64,000 bases of DNA from Holophagae bacterium (GCA_029263455.1 JAJCXM010000022.1:62001-126000); one strand, 5' to 3'; counted from the first letter of the stretch, positions 7,881 through 16,508 are shown. A program made the numbers and translations. Notes: generated from the sequence alone by a model not told the origin.

Positions 7881-9181
7881 TAGCTGTCGTCACGAATCCC
7901 TAGTCCATTAAAAGCGCACATGGAGACCATCTCTCCTTGGTAGGGAACTTTGAAGGCGCAAGCGGATAAACGCTTTTTGCCGACCTCTGTCGCCATGGTC
8001 TCTGCGTCCATAAACGAATGGATGACTAAACAAAAGGCGCGAACGCGCAGGCGGGGTTTCTTGATGAAGCAGAGAGCCATACGCCACAACACTTTTCTTT
8101 CACTAAATAAGCGATAAACCGCGTAACTCAAGGCCCGCAGGATCCACCAAGGCTTGCGGAACAAGACGCCTAACACGCGTGGGACCTGTTCCCTGACTGG
8201 ACGATCATTCAGGTCGAGACCGCCAAAGTCGCGCATGAACTTCGCCAACAGGTTACGGTCGGTTACCTGGTTCTTGCGAACAGCTTCCATTAGGAATCGC
8301 TTTCTCCCAACATGTAAAACCAGCCAAAGTGCCATTCGTGTGCAATCGTGATGACCAAAGAAAAATGGGTGAGGGTTCAAATCTGTCTGTAAATGGGACT
8401 CGACTCGATGCCAAATAGCATCCGCGTCAACAGCAACAGGATTCTTTTGTGTGCGTCCAACTTGGGCCTGTGGTTGCAGGCTGAGAATCCTAAACGCACG
8501 ATGATCCAGGAACCAATCCAGAACAAAGGGCACTTCGTCGATATTGGCATGGGTGACGGTCATGGTTGATGCCGCTTTGAGCTTCACGCCAGTCTGATGG
8601 CGAATACGCTCTAGCAATTCAGCAAATTGAGCGCGTACGAAATTTAGTTGGATCTCATTAGTTGGAACCTTATAGTCCCTACGGCCCCGCTGAGTGGTGT
8701 CGATATGAATGGAAATTTTTCTTAATCCTGCTGCTACGAGTTTTTCCAAATAGCTTGGGTCCGCAAGCAGGCGGTCGCCGTGGGTCATTACCATTGGGCT
8801 AAGCTTCAGCTGTCTCGCTTTTTCGATGATGCGAATGAGGTCGGCCGCGGGCAGCAGCGTCACCTCGCCTGATGTAATTTGAACATTCCCCCCTGGTCCC
8901 AAATGGGCACGTAACGCTTGTAGCTGCAGCTCAACTTGATCAAAAGGTAATGCGGGAATATGGTTTGCTGCTTTACTCAAATAACAGGAGGTGCAGCCAA
9001 AATCGCACTTCTCCATCACACCATGAGTGGCGCCACAACCGACAACGTATTGTCCCAATGCTTGTGTATCTGTCTTCAGATCAGTCGCCAGAGAATTTGC
9101 CAGACGACGGATTGCCGCCTTACGTTCCAGGGAAATTGGCTGTATGAAATCCTTAATGAGTGCTTTCATAGATATACGCAT
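7820..9181 (-). CDS. Radical SAM protein of unknown substrate
   Basis: The 453-residue protein has the radical SAM cluster motif C-X3-C-X2-C (Cys59, Cys63, Cys66 in KCDFGCTSCYL). A SAM-binding GE-type motif follows in QITSGEVTLLP. Two further cysteines precede or follow the core (CGATHG near residue 49; CAFNGLG near the end). The C-terminal half includes a basic, partly hydrophobic stretch (PWWILRALSYAVYRLF) that could contact the membrane. I do not recognise the exact family. It resembles uncharacterised acidobacterial or myxobacterial radical SAM enzymes in layout only. It is divergent from the dehydrogenase gene. An ATG at codon 5 is an alternative start, as neither has a clear ribosome site. 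Confidence 0.85.
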   Translation of the reverse strand: MRISMKALIKDFIQPISLERKAAIRRLANSLATDLKTDTQALGQYVVGCGATHGVMEKCDFGCTSCYLSKAANHIPALPFDQVELQLQALRAHLGPGGNVQITSGEVTLLPAADLIRIIEKARQLKLSPMVMTHGDRLLADPSYLEKLVAAGLRKISIHIDTTQRGRRDYKVPTNEIQLNFVRAQFAELLERIRHQTGVKLKAASTMTVTHANIDEVPFVLDWFLDHRAFRILSLQPQAQVGRTQKNPVAVDADAIWHRVESHLQTDLNPHPFFFGHHDCTRMALWLVLHVGRKRFLMEAVRKNQVTDRNLLAKFMRDFGGLDLNDRPVREQVPRVLGVLFRKPWWILRALSYAVYRLFSERKVLWRMALCFIKKPRLRVRAFCLVIHSFMDAETMATEVGKKRLSACAFKVPYQGEMVSMCAFNGLGIRDDSYQRDETRSTIPMASRSDAAV

Positions 9182-9213
9182 TGCTTAACTAAATCATACG
9201 CTAAGGTCAACAC

Positions 9214-10170
9214 ATGGAATATGAAATAGTAGTCTTGGACGCGGCAACATTTGGCGAGGTCGACTGCAAACCTTGGTTTTCGACTCATGGTTCGTTGCGG
9301 GTTTATGCGAATACTACAGCTGTAGACCTGTATGCACGTGTGCGGAATGCGAACATCATTGTCAGCAATAAGGTCTTTCTGAGCGCTGATCTACTGTCCA
9401 AATGTTCACAGCTCAAACTCATTTGCGTGGCGGCGACTGGCATCAACAACGTGGACATGGAACAGGCACGAAAATTGACAATTCCTGTGTGTAATGTGCC
9501 GGGCTATTCAACCGATAGCGTTGTGAGCCATACTTTTGCGCTCTATTTTGAGTTAGCCCATCAACTTCACTATCATCATCTTTATGTATCTGAAGGACAT
9601 TGGAGTAAGAGCCCAATCTTCACACATCTCGACCGACCGTTTCGATCGCTTGCCGATAAGACATGGGGAATTGTGGGCATGGGTGCCATTGGTCAAGGTG
9701 TCGCAAAGGTGGCCCAGGCATTTGGTGCCCGGGTCGTCTACGCATCGACGTCCGGTCAGAACCTGAATCAACCATTCGAATGTGTTTCGTTGGATCAACT
9801 TTGTGACCAAACTGACGTCGTCTCCCTGCACGCACCATTGAATACCCAAACACGACATCTATTTGATGGTCCCAGAATAGCGCAGCTTAAGGACACGGCC
9901 ATTCTGATCAATGTTGCTCGAGGCGGGCTGATAGATACAGAATGCTTGTTGAGTGCCATAAACAACGCCACGATTGGCGGTGCGGCGATTGATGTCATGG
10001 ACCACGAACCACCTGAACCGGATAACGTACTTGTGCGATGCCGTAGCCCGCGCTTGCTCATGACTCCTCATATTGCGGGTCTTAGCACAGACGCTAGAAC
10101 TAAACTCGTTGAAGAAGTCAGCAAGAATATCCAGTGTTTCTTGAAACAAGAGCCACGTAATTTAGTCTGA
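9214..10170 (+). CDS. D-2-hydroxyacid dehydrogenase
   Basis: The 318-residue protein is a typical NAD-dependent D-isomer 2-hydroxyacid dehydrogenase. The Rossmann motif is GIVGMGAIGQGVAKVAQAFG. The catalytic arginine is in INVARGGLID, the glutamate in MDHEPPEPDN, and the histidine in LMTPHIAG. The pattern resembles glycerate/hydroxypyruvate reductases, but the substrate cannot be fixed by eye. It is divergent from the radical SAM gene (32-base gap) and converges on the T6SS module with 7 bases between the stops. Confidence 0.92.
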   Translation: MEYEIVVLDAATFGEVDCKPWFSTHGSLRVYANTTAVDLYARVRNANIIVSNKVFLSADLLSKCSQLKLICVAATGINNVDMEQARKLTIPVCNVPGYSTDSVVSHTFALYFELAHQLHYHHLYVSEGHWSKSPIFTHLDRPFRSLADKTWGIVGMGAIGQGVAKVAQAFGARVVYASTSGQNLNQPFECVSLDQLCDQTDVVSLHAPLNTQTRHLFDGPRIAQLKDTAILINVARGGLIDTECLLSAINNATIGGAAIDVMDHEPPEPDNVLVRCRSPRLLMTPHIAGLSTDARTKLVEEVSKNIQCFLKQEPRNLV

Positions 10171-10177
10171 TTGTCTG

Positions 10178-10732
10178 CTACGAGTCAAAAACCAAGGCCT
10201 CGTCCTTTTGCAACTTCAACTCAAATAACTGGCCCCATTCCAAACCGCTCATGCCTAGCTGTTTGATCTGACTGTTCTCAATCATGGCGTCAAATTCGGC
10301 GCGTCGTTCCTCAATCTCATTCGGGCTTGCCGTCATGCCAAGCACCCAAAGATCGATATCGTTGGGGAATAATCCGGCTTCTCGGTGCCAAATATATAAA
10401 TCGTCTTTGCAGGTGATGAAATCGATGAGGAATCCCATTTTCCCGTTGAACAAAAAATGTCGAGCTTCCATTACGGTGACATAATCTACGATGAAACATC
10501 GGTCGTTGCCACGCCATGCTGCCCAATTCTCCATTTCTTTTTGGGTATCGCGAAAGGCCGGCCAGGTGGTTTCACTGCGAATGTTGGGCACCCGTTCGTG
10601 ATAGATAATGGCTTGATTACCGGCGACATGTGTAGACCATCGACTCTGTTCAAGAGTAGGAAATCTGGTCAGCATCCCGCGCTGAAATCGCCAACCGGGC
10701 GGCGTGCTAGTCCGACGATGCATTTCAGTCAT
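10178..10732 (-). CDS. Unknown protein, last gene of the T6SS spike module
   Basis: This 184-residue protein is not recognised. It has no signal peptide or membrane segment and is rich in aromatic residues. The alternating strand pattern and the ending (EERRAEFDAMIENSQ) resemble a DcrB/PsbP-like fold, the class to which T6SS Eag chaperones belong, but this is only a visual impression. The start at 10732 is favoured over an ATG 7 codons upstream because it has AAAGGGAG 7 bases before it and overlaps the preceding stop as ATGACTGA. Tight coupling to the DcrB-like gene implies a joint role, such as chaperone, adaptor or immunity protein. Confidence 0.8.
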   Translation of the reverse strand: MTEMHRRTSTPPGWRFQRGMLTRFPTLEQSRWSTHVAGNQAIIYHERVPNIRSETTWPAFRDTQKEMENWAAWRGNDRCFIVDYVTVMEARHFLFNGKMGFLIDFITCKDDLYIWHREAGLFPNDIDLWVLGMTASPNEIEERRAEFDAMIENSQIKQLGMSGLEWGQLFELKLQKDEALVFDS

Positions 10733-12398
10733 GTAACATCTCCCTTTTGGCAACCGCTCGGCGGATTAACTCTTCGTAAAGCGCCAAGTGTTCGGCTTCG
10801 TTATCGTCAACAGGAATGGCCATTTCTAAATGAAACATTTGCGTTTTCCCGCGAAAAAAATTCAGGTCTGGTTTCATGAAGAACGTGTATTTCTTAACGA
10901 CTGTGTGCGTTTCGATCCGCATTTCGTGTGCAAGGCGTTCCATTTCGTAGTGTGCATCCTGGCCATGAGTACGCTCTAGTCGTTTTACCTCAACGCCTTC
11001 TTCGCGGTTAAGCGTCATGAGTGACTCGTCATATTCATCGGTAATTCGCTTGAGGCGATAGTGTATCTTGTGAGGAAAAACGCCCCCAATCAAACTGCAA
11101 TGATTCTCAAGATTATGCGCTTGGCCTGGTTGTGGGCAAATCCATGCTTGCGACAAGTCATAGTTGAAAAGTTCAGTTTCGAATTCAGGAAAAGTTTCTT
11201 GCTTTTCACCTGGGGTGATGGAGGCTAGTACGTCCAGCAATGTCGTTGATTCAACGGCTTCGCCCTTGGCCCAGAGGCAAACTAGATCTTGATCCACCAT
11301 TCGCATGGCTAATACCAGAGGTTGCGGACCTCCAAATACTGCCAAGTAGTAGGAAGATACGGAATCACTTAAACAATGGTCTTTGACCAGCTGAAACCCC
11401 TTGCGCTCTAATGTGATAAGGAAGCCGCAGATGCCGTGATGAAATACGGGTCCGGGCAATTTCAGCAATGAAAAACAGAATTGACTTTGACTGGCTGGTT
11501 CGAACGCGGATGTTGAGCTAGATTCTCTCCAACCGCTGGGAAGATCAACTCGATATCCCCATGCGTGCAAAAGAGGGACCGACGTGTGTTGGGATAGATT
11601 CATCTTGTCGTTGACTTCACGCCAAAGTGAATCGAACATTGGTTCGGTCAGATACGGTAGTAAAGGGAATTGTTGCCGATGGTAACGCAAGAGTCGTGTT
11701 CCCTTTGTGACTTCCCGGCGTAAAATCGGAGAGCCGTCGCGCTCATCTAATCCAGGCTCCTCTTTGATACTAGGGTCTGGCATGTTCTCAGGTTTCTCGG
11801 CAGGTCGAGGTCTTGGCATGACATGCGGGGGAGGCCCGCCATTAGAAGCAAATGAACCAACGGGCTCATTTTCGACACGCGTCTCTTGTGTCAGAGCTCT
11901 GTCCGAATACGAAGGATCCGTTAGGTCATATAACTCAATGTTCTTGGTTACGGACTCAACTAGTGCGGATACATCGGTGAGTGAAACACCTGAAAACACA
12001 TAGCTTGCTAAGCCCTTCGCCGCGGCGGAATAATACCAATGATATTGTTTGCCGTCCCGTTCCTGTTTTAGATGTAGCTGGGTCGTGGTAATTCCGTCCC
12101 GCTGCTCGTAATTTTCTTTAATGGTTTCAAAAGGGCCTGCCATACCGGGTCCTAAGTTAGCGTCTAAGCGCGCAAGGCTCAGTGAAGCAAGTAGATCGAC
12201 ATCACTCGGTCGCTCTGCTTCTTTCAGGGCCTCCGCTTGAGCTTGCTCGTCCAGTAAACACTCACGAATCATGAGTGCGCCCTTTTCTGGATATAGATCA
12301 AATTGATGAAGAAGCCACTGCGGTTGAGCAAATGACTCGGGCAGACTTACCTGCCATCCTTCGAAATCGTATATATTGCGTTGCTTTGGCTCTGTCAA
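10725..12398 (-). CDS. Large DcrB/DUF1795-like protein, candidate T6SS chaperone
   Basis: The 557-residue soluble protein begins with a segment (FEGWQVSLPESFAQPQWLL) like the opening of DcrB/DUF1795 domains. A similar opening recurs near residue 270 (WGYRVDLPSGWRESSS), and a third alpha/beta unit may fill the C-terminal third. The units are joined by a Pro/Glu-rich linker around residues 185-225. Single or tandem DUF1795 proteins (EagR) are known chaperones that shield hydrophobic helices of T6SS effectors loaded on VgrG. The match here is inferred from pattern and context. The start is TTG, overlapping the stop of the PAAR-like gene as TTGA. It sits directly after that hydrophobic spike protein, as a chaperone gene would. 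Confidence 0.85.
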   Translation of the reverse strand: MTEPKQRNIYDFEGWQVSLPESFAQPQWLLHQFDLYPEKGALMIRECLLDEQAQAEALKEAERPSDVDLLASLSLARLDANLGPGMAGPFETIKENYEQRDGITTTQLHLKQERDGKQYHWYYSAAAKGLASYVFSGVSLTDVSALVESVTKNIELYDLTDPSYSDRALTQETRVENEPVGSFASNGGPPPHVMPRPRPAEKPENMPDPSIKEEPGLDERDGSPILRREVTKGTRLLRYHRQQFPLLPYLTEPMFDSLWREVNDKMNLSQHTSVPLLHAWGYRVDLPSGWRESSSTSAFEPASQSQFCFSLLKLPGPVFHHGICGFLITLERKGFQLVKDHCLSDSVSSYYLAVFGGPQPLVLAMRMVDQDLVCLWAKGEAVESTTLLDVLASITPGEKQETFPEFETELFNYDLSQAWICPQPGQAHNLENHCSLIGGVFPHKIHYRLKRITDEYDESLMTLNREEGVEVKRLERTHGQDAHYEMERLAHEMRIETHTVVKKYTFFMKPDLNFFRGKTQMFHLEMAIPVDDNEAEHLALYEELIRRAVAKREMLHD

Positions 12399-13423
12399 TC
12401 GTTACCCCCGCTACTTCCTGGCCCGCTTGGTCCACCACCTGAACTACTAGGCCCTGATGGGCCAGACCCGCTTGAACTAGATCCGCCTCCGTCACCGCCC
12501 GAGCCTATGCCGCCCGCGTTTCCGCCACTACCTAAGCTGAATCCGGCGGCGCCTGGACGACCTGGAGAAGGGATACTCCCCAGTCCGCTTCCTAATACAC
12601 CAAGCCCAAATGCTACTGCAGCGTCCTGAGCGACACCGTCCGTAACGGCTGAGCCAAAAGACTTGCTACCGTCGTTAGGTCGCGCGAAAAAGTCGACCGC
12701 ATTGTTTGCCACTTTCATGGTGGCAGCGACAACGGCATTTTGCGTACCGGTAACAACTGCGCGAACGGCGGCTTGGCGAAGTGCACTACCGCCAATACGT
12801 GCAGCAGCGCCGCCTGCCAAGTTCAAACCGCCGAGCGCATTGCCTACAATGCTGCCCAATACGTTGAAGGCTAGGCCTATCATGTCGACACCGTCAGGAC
12901 CGCCGACCAATACGTTGTAGGCAACATTAATGGGTGTCACCATCGCGGTCGGTAGATCAAAACTTACTGCGGGTGCGGTTTCGTTACAGGCATTTGACGT
13001 GCTCAGTAACCGGGCTTGTAAACCTCCAGTGTTCAGAACCGTCATGGCTGCGATAATGATCTCCTGCATGTGGGAGGGGCAGCCCTGAACCATGGTAGGA
13101 CCATAAACAAGATGAAAACCTATGTGAGGGATGCCGCCCATGAATAGCAATCCCTTTGAACCTGACTTGGAGCTGGGCACGAAATTAATCAATACCGTGG
13201 GTGCATTACCCAAGCCAATATGAGGGCTGTACACGTAAGGAAAGGGGAAGGGTACTGGCGGCGCGGTACCTGGCCAGGGGATGACGTAGTGAATGTCGAT
13301 CCCGCCGTTCCCAGACCATTGTTTAGCGGCGGGAAAGCCGGGAATGAAGAAAGAAATCAGCGTTCCCGGCGTTGGTGCCGCAATTCTTGGTGGACTAGCG
13401 GCTATGAAGCTATCGAGGCCCAT
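12395..13423 (-). CDS. PAAR-like T6SS spike protein with hydrophobic core and Gly/Ser tail
   Basis: The 342-residue protein has a Pro/Gly-rich N-terminal half (PPVPFPFPYV, then LFMGGIPHIGFHL) recalling DUF4150/PAAR-like spike tips. The middle, about residues 180-265, is a run of hydrophobic Gly/Ala-rich helices that could insert in a membrane. The last 60 residues are nearly all Gly, Ser and Pro. There is no recognisable nuclease, lipase or peptidase motif, so it may act by membrane insertion or serve only as a tip adaptor. It follows the DUF6484-like gene by 10 bases and has an AGGGAG ribosome site. The assignment rests on composition and the hcp-vgrG context. Confidence 0.8.
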   Translation of the reverse strand: MGLDSFIAASPPRIAAPTPGTLISFFIPGFPAAKQWSGNGGIDIHYVIPWPGTAPPVPFPFPYVYSPHIGLGNAPTVLINFVPSSKSGSKGLLFMGGIPHIGFHLVYGPTMVQGCPSHMQEIIIAAMTVLNTGGLQARLLSTSNACNETAPAVSFDLPTAMVTPINVAYNVLVGGPDGVDMIGLAFNVLGSIVGNALGGLNLAGGAAARIGGSALRQAAVRAVVTGTQNAVVAATMKVANNAVDFFARPNDGSKSFGSAVTDGVAQDAAVAFGLGVLGSGLGSIPSPGRPGAAGFSLGSGGNAGGIGSGGDGGGSSSSGSGPSGPSSSGGGPSGPGSSGGND

Positions 13424-13433
13424 GGTTTGCTCC

Positions 13434-13721
13434 CTAGTTCAACATGATGGGATTGCCCTTGACGACGTTAAGATCGCGGGCCTCTGTACTAACGTTGATA
13501 CCTTCAATGAAGATACTTCCTGAGCGGTCGATGATGATTCGACTGCGACCACACTCTAGGACAATACGTTTCTTAGCTTGAAGAATGAGTTCGTCCGGGG
13601 CTTCATCGTCGATTTCGCGTTCTTCGATAGGCCTTAAAGATTGCGTTTGCTTTAGCGTGCAACCTCCGTCCAGTCGTATCATCATGGGTTGATCTGCCGT
13701 AATGGTCTTTTTTTCGCTCAT
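13434..13721 (-). CDS. Small VgrG-associated protein, DUF6484-like
   Basis: The 95-residue protein ends in a beta-rich segment (IVLECGRSRIIIDRSGSIFIEG, then NVVKGNPIMLN) like the C-terminal half of DUF6484 proteins and the VgrG beta-helix. These are encoded beside vgrG and PAAR genes in T6SS clusters. The N-terminal 45 residues are charged and probably flexible. It lies 18 bases after vgrG and 10 before the PAAR-like gene, with an AAGGAAA ribosome site. A role as adaptor between the VgrG tip and the PAAR-like protein is plausible but inferred. Confidence 0.82.
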   Translation of the reverse strand: MSEKKTITADQPMMIRLDGGCTLKQTQSLRPIEEREIDDEAPDELILQAKKRIVLECGRSRIIIDRSGSIFIEGINVSTEARDLNVVKGNPIMLN

Positions 13722-13739
13722 CGTGTTTTCCTTATCCTG

Positions 13740-15857
13740 TTAATTCAACTGAAGGACGGCGCCTTTGATAGCGACCATGGCACCACCGTTAATGGTAATA
13801 CCGGCAGGGCTGACTGAAATCGTCGAGCCGCCAACCTGAATGGTAACAGATGTGGTCGACTTCACGGTCACGCCTGCGGTCCCTTCCATGCTAGCCATTG
13901 CGGTTGATTTCATGGTCAGTCCGGCTGTTCCTTCAATTCCGGCCTTACCGGGCGTTTTGACACCAAAACCACCAGCGCCAATATCGAAACCGGCACTCAA
14001 TGATTTAACGGCGAATTTTTGTTGGGCCTCAAGACCAATGCTGCCCGTTTGGGCCTTTAGCATGTGGTTTTGTTTGATCTCCACGTTCTGAGAACCAGTT
14101 AGCACACGAACCGAATAATCTCCGGTGCTGACTTCGACTTTCTTGTCTTTAAAGATCTTCTGTTCGTGAGAGCCTTTGCTGACAGTTTCTTTGAAGTCAC
14201 CGCTACGCACGATTAGAGTGTTGTCTTTCTCGACGGTGCGTTTGTACTCGCCTTTGTCAACCGTAACCTTGTAGTCGCCTTCTTCGACGGTAATCGTCTT
14301 GTGACGGTGTACTGTCTCGGTGAAGTCGCGACGAACATTAAGTGTCTTGTCGTTTTCAACCAAAGTACTCATGTCTTTGTGTGCGCGGATATCGATGCGT
14401 TCCGAACCATCTTTATCATCAAACAGAATATGATTATCTTTGATGGTTTTAATAATGTTTTGCCATTTTTGGGCTGGTCCCAATGGGGCGGGGTTGGCGT
14501 CGTTATATACGCGACCTGTCACCAATGGACGATCTGGATCACCATCGATGAAGGACACAAGCACTTCATGTCCGATACGAGGGATCCATTGGATGCCGTA
14601 ATCTTTGCCCGCATATCCGTTTGAAACCCGAATCCACATGGATGACTTGTCATCCTTTTTACCTTCACGGTCCCAGTGAAACTGGATCTTACAGCGACCC
14701 ATACTGTCCAAATAGACTTTCTCGCCAGCAGGCCCGGTAACGACGGCTGTTTGCACACCATAGACTTTAGGTTGTGGTGTAAGTTGAGCTGGATGGAAAA
14801 CGACGTCGCTAGGGAATGCGACGAAATCGTTACGGTACTTACCTTGGATAACGTGGATGTCCGTCGAATAGATGATCCAGCCGCGGTTAAAGGCCCCGTT
14901 AAAATGTTCTTTCAGCGTGAATTTGTGGCCAGCGGCGAAGGAGCGACAACTAGTGTAGCCCTGCACTGTTTTGAGTCCAGCCAATTCCGCTTCCTTGCGT
15001 ATCTTCGCCAAGGTAGCTGCCTGGCCGCTATCCTTGTAGTTCAAGCCATGGGTGTACTGCTCGAGATTAGGGAACGCAGGCGACTTACCTTCGGTTTCTG
15101 TCTTCTTGATATCTAGCGCAGAAGTCTCGTAGTTGTAGTCGTTTACGGTGAATTTACCCGAGCCCATTTCTTCCGAATAGGTAAATGATTTTACGTGCTC
15201 TAAGTCAGCTACCATCATTTTGGGGGTCGGTTCTTCCGAATAAAGCGCTTCTGACTCCGGCTTGCAATCCAAATGTGCGCTGGTGTCGTCTCCAAGCACC
15301 ATTTCCTCTTTTTCGTGGTCGAAAAAGAAGTAGATGCCTTCGTCCTCTAACAAGCGACAGACAAACTGAAACGAACTCTCTTTGTACTGTAAGCAGTAGT
15401 CACGCGTACGCGGAGAACCGGTCGTTTTCCAGCTGTGCTTGACACTGTGCTCATCTAAGACTTCAGTGACGATATCTTTGGCGGTTTTCTTCTGAAAAAC
15501 CATTGAGCGTATTTGCTTTTGCAAAAGCCACAAACTGGGGCGTAGCTCTACATCGTAATAAAAGACTTTTTTGGTGGACTTAGGTAAATTGCCGTGACCC
15601 GTGCGGGACTGTGCGAACTTTGTGATAATTCCAGTGAAATGACGCTTCTCAGCGAGCTTTTCGCCCACTTTCAAAACGATCTTCGCTGGCGCGTTTAGCA
15701 TGGAATCAAAGGCAATGGCTGGTTGGTCGGTTTTCATTTGGGCGCTGAGTATGAAGGGGCAGGAAATGGTCTCCTGAATCTTAAACTCTACGACTTCAAA
15801 CTCACCGCCGGGTCCCTCCCAGAGGACATCGGCTACGTTGTGTTTGATGGAACTCAC
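13740..15857 (-). CDS. vgrG: VgrG, type VI secretion spike protein
   Basis: The 705-residue protein is a full-length VgrG (TssI). The N-terminal gp27-like part holds CPFILSAQMK and FQFVCRLLEDEGIYFFF. The gp5 OB-fold follows at about residues 370-450 (DSMGRCKIQFHWDREGK, then WIPRIGHEVLVSFIDGDPDRP). The C-terminal beta-helix consists of short Thr/Val/Lys repeats such as YKVTVDKGEYKRTVEK. It ends in the helix with no extra toxin domain. The start is GTG with GAGGTG upstream. VgrG caps the Hcp tube and carries the spike tip and effectors, here probably supplied by the next genes. Confidence 0.96.
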   Translation of the reverse strand: MSSIKHNVADVLWEGPGGEFEVVEFKIQETISCPFILSAQMKTDQPAIAFDSMLNAPAKIVLKVGEKLAEKRHFTGIITKFAQSRTGHGNLPKSTKKVFYYDVELRPSLWLLQKQIRSMVFQKKTAKDIVTEVLDEHSVKHSWKTTGSPRTRDYCLQYKESSFQFVCRLLEDEGIYFFFDHEKEEMVLGDDTSAHLDCKPESEALYSEEPTPKMMVADLEHVKSFTYSEEMGSGKFTVNDYNYETSALDIKKTETEGKSPAFPNLEQYTHGLNYKDSGQAATLAKIRKEAELAGLKTVQGYTSCRSFAAGHKFTLKEHFNGAFNRGWIIYSTDIHVIQGKYRNDFVAFPSDVVFHPAQLTPQPKVYGVQTAVVTGPAGEKVYLDSMGRCKIQFHWDREGKKDDKSSMWIRVSNGYAGKDYGIQWIPRIGHEVLVSFIDGDPDRPLVTGRVYNDANPAPLGPAQKWQNIIKTIKDNHILFDDKDGSERIDIRAHKDMSTLVENDKTLNVRRDFTETVHRHKTITVEEGDYKVTVDKGEYKRTVEKDNTLIVRSGDFKETVSKGSHEQKIFKDKKVEVSTGDYSVRVLTGSQNVEIKQNHMLKAQTGSIGLEAQQKFAVKSLSAGFDIGAGGFGVKTPGKAGIEGTAGLTMKSTAMASMEGTAGVTVKSTTSVTIQVGGSTISVSPAGITINGGAMVAIKGAVLQLN

Positions 15858-15900
15858 GGTTTCACCTCGCTCGAGTGGTCACGAAATTTTGAATTAGAGA

Positions 15901-15952
15901 CACCTCGCCCAACGCCGTTTGGGGGGGTAGGCTTATCGGCGTGGGCGAGGTG
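15901..15952 (-). terminator. Strong hairpin between hcp and vgrG
   Basis: CACCTCGCCCAACGCCG (15901-15917) pairs with CGGCGTGGGCGAGGTG (15937-15952) with one bulged base, just after the hcp stop. No uninterrupted U-run follows in the transcribed direction, so it is a partial terminator or 3' stabiliser rather than a classical terminator. Either would raise hcp output relative to vgrG, fitting the many Hcp copies needed per tube. Confidence 0.6.
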
Positions 15953-15976
15953 TGAAGTGGGGTCGGACGTTAAGGT

Positions 15977-16447
15977 CTAGGAGCCCAGCTCCCACTTGTC
16001 TGTGTATTCGTTGCCGTCTTGGTCGGCTATTTTGATTTCTTCAAACATGAAACGGACTTCTTCCATATCACGAAACTTCTTAGAGGCATCGTCACAGGTG
16101 TTCAATTTCCAGGAAGTGATTCCCACGACTTTGACTTTTTTCATTTCGTGGGTGAAATAGTGAACGATATCGCCTGATTTTGCATCTGGCTTGAAGTGGG
16201 AAACGGCTACGTTTGCAAGTTCGACGTTTTCGCAAAGATGCTTAGCAAAGAGAGGAGAGGCCTTGTCGAGTTCGTGTACGATCGAAAAGAATCCGTGTTG
16301 GCGACGTCCTGTAATTGTGCCATCGCGTACGTCTGTTGGCATTTCGATGCTGTATCTAAACTCGTAGCATTCGATTTGTTCTTCGACACCTTTACCAACT
16401 GCGGGTCCAGGTATTCCGTCGGGTTTGCAATATGAGGAAACTGACAT
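15977..16447 (-). CDS. hcp: Hcp, type VI secretion tube protein
   Basis: The 156-residue protein is an Hcp1-like TssD, whose hexamers stack into the inner T6SS tube. Support: YCKPDGIPGPAVGKG near the start, the block ISKx-like TGRRQHGFFSIVHELDKASP, the strand-rich C-terminal half (VKVVGITSWKLN), and adjacency to vgrG. The ATG at 16447 has AAGGAG 7 bases upstream and lies about 35 bases after a predicted sigma-54 transcription start. An in-frame upstream ATG at 16543 would begin before the promoter and is rejected. It is the first gene of a six-gene spike module, with no tssABC or other structural genes in the window. Confidence 0.92.
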   Translation of the reverse strand: MSVSSYCKPDGIPGPAVGKGVEEQIECYEFRYSIEMPTDVRDGTITGRRQHGFFSIVHELDKASPLFAKHLCENVELANVAVSHFKPDAKSGDIVHYFTHEMKKVKVVGITSWKLNTCDDASKKFRDMEEVRFMFEEIKIADQDGNEYTDKWELGS

Positions 16448-16491
16448 TTTGATTTGCTCCTTTTTCGGTAGTGACTGACGGACTTCTATAG

Positions 16492-16508
16492 AGCCAAGAT
16501 CGTGCCAA
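16492..16508 (-). promoter_or_regulatory. Sigma-54 (-24/-12) promoter of hcp
   Basis: The minus strand reads TTGGCACGATCTTGGCT. Against the consensus YTGGCACG-N4-TTGCW, only one base of the -12 box differs, and GG and GC have the exact required spacing. The predicted start, about 12 bases downstream of the GC, leaves a leader of about 35 bases with AAGGAG before the hcp ATG. Sigma-54 control of hcp/vgrG operons is known in Vibrio and Pseudomonas. No bacterial enhancer-binding protein gene is in this window. Confidence 0.75.

Noticed and set aside
8366-8385. GGTTCAAATC-like tRNA T-arm
   Set aside because: It lies inside the radical SAM gene and no acceptor or anticodon arm pairs around it.
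13740-14100. Possible toxin extension at the VgrG C-terminus
   Set aside because: The C-terminal residues continue the beta-helix repeats and end there. No enzymatic motif follows.
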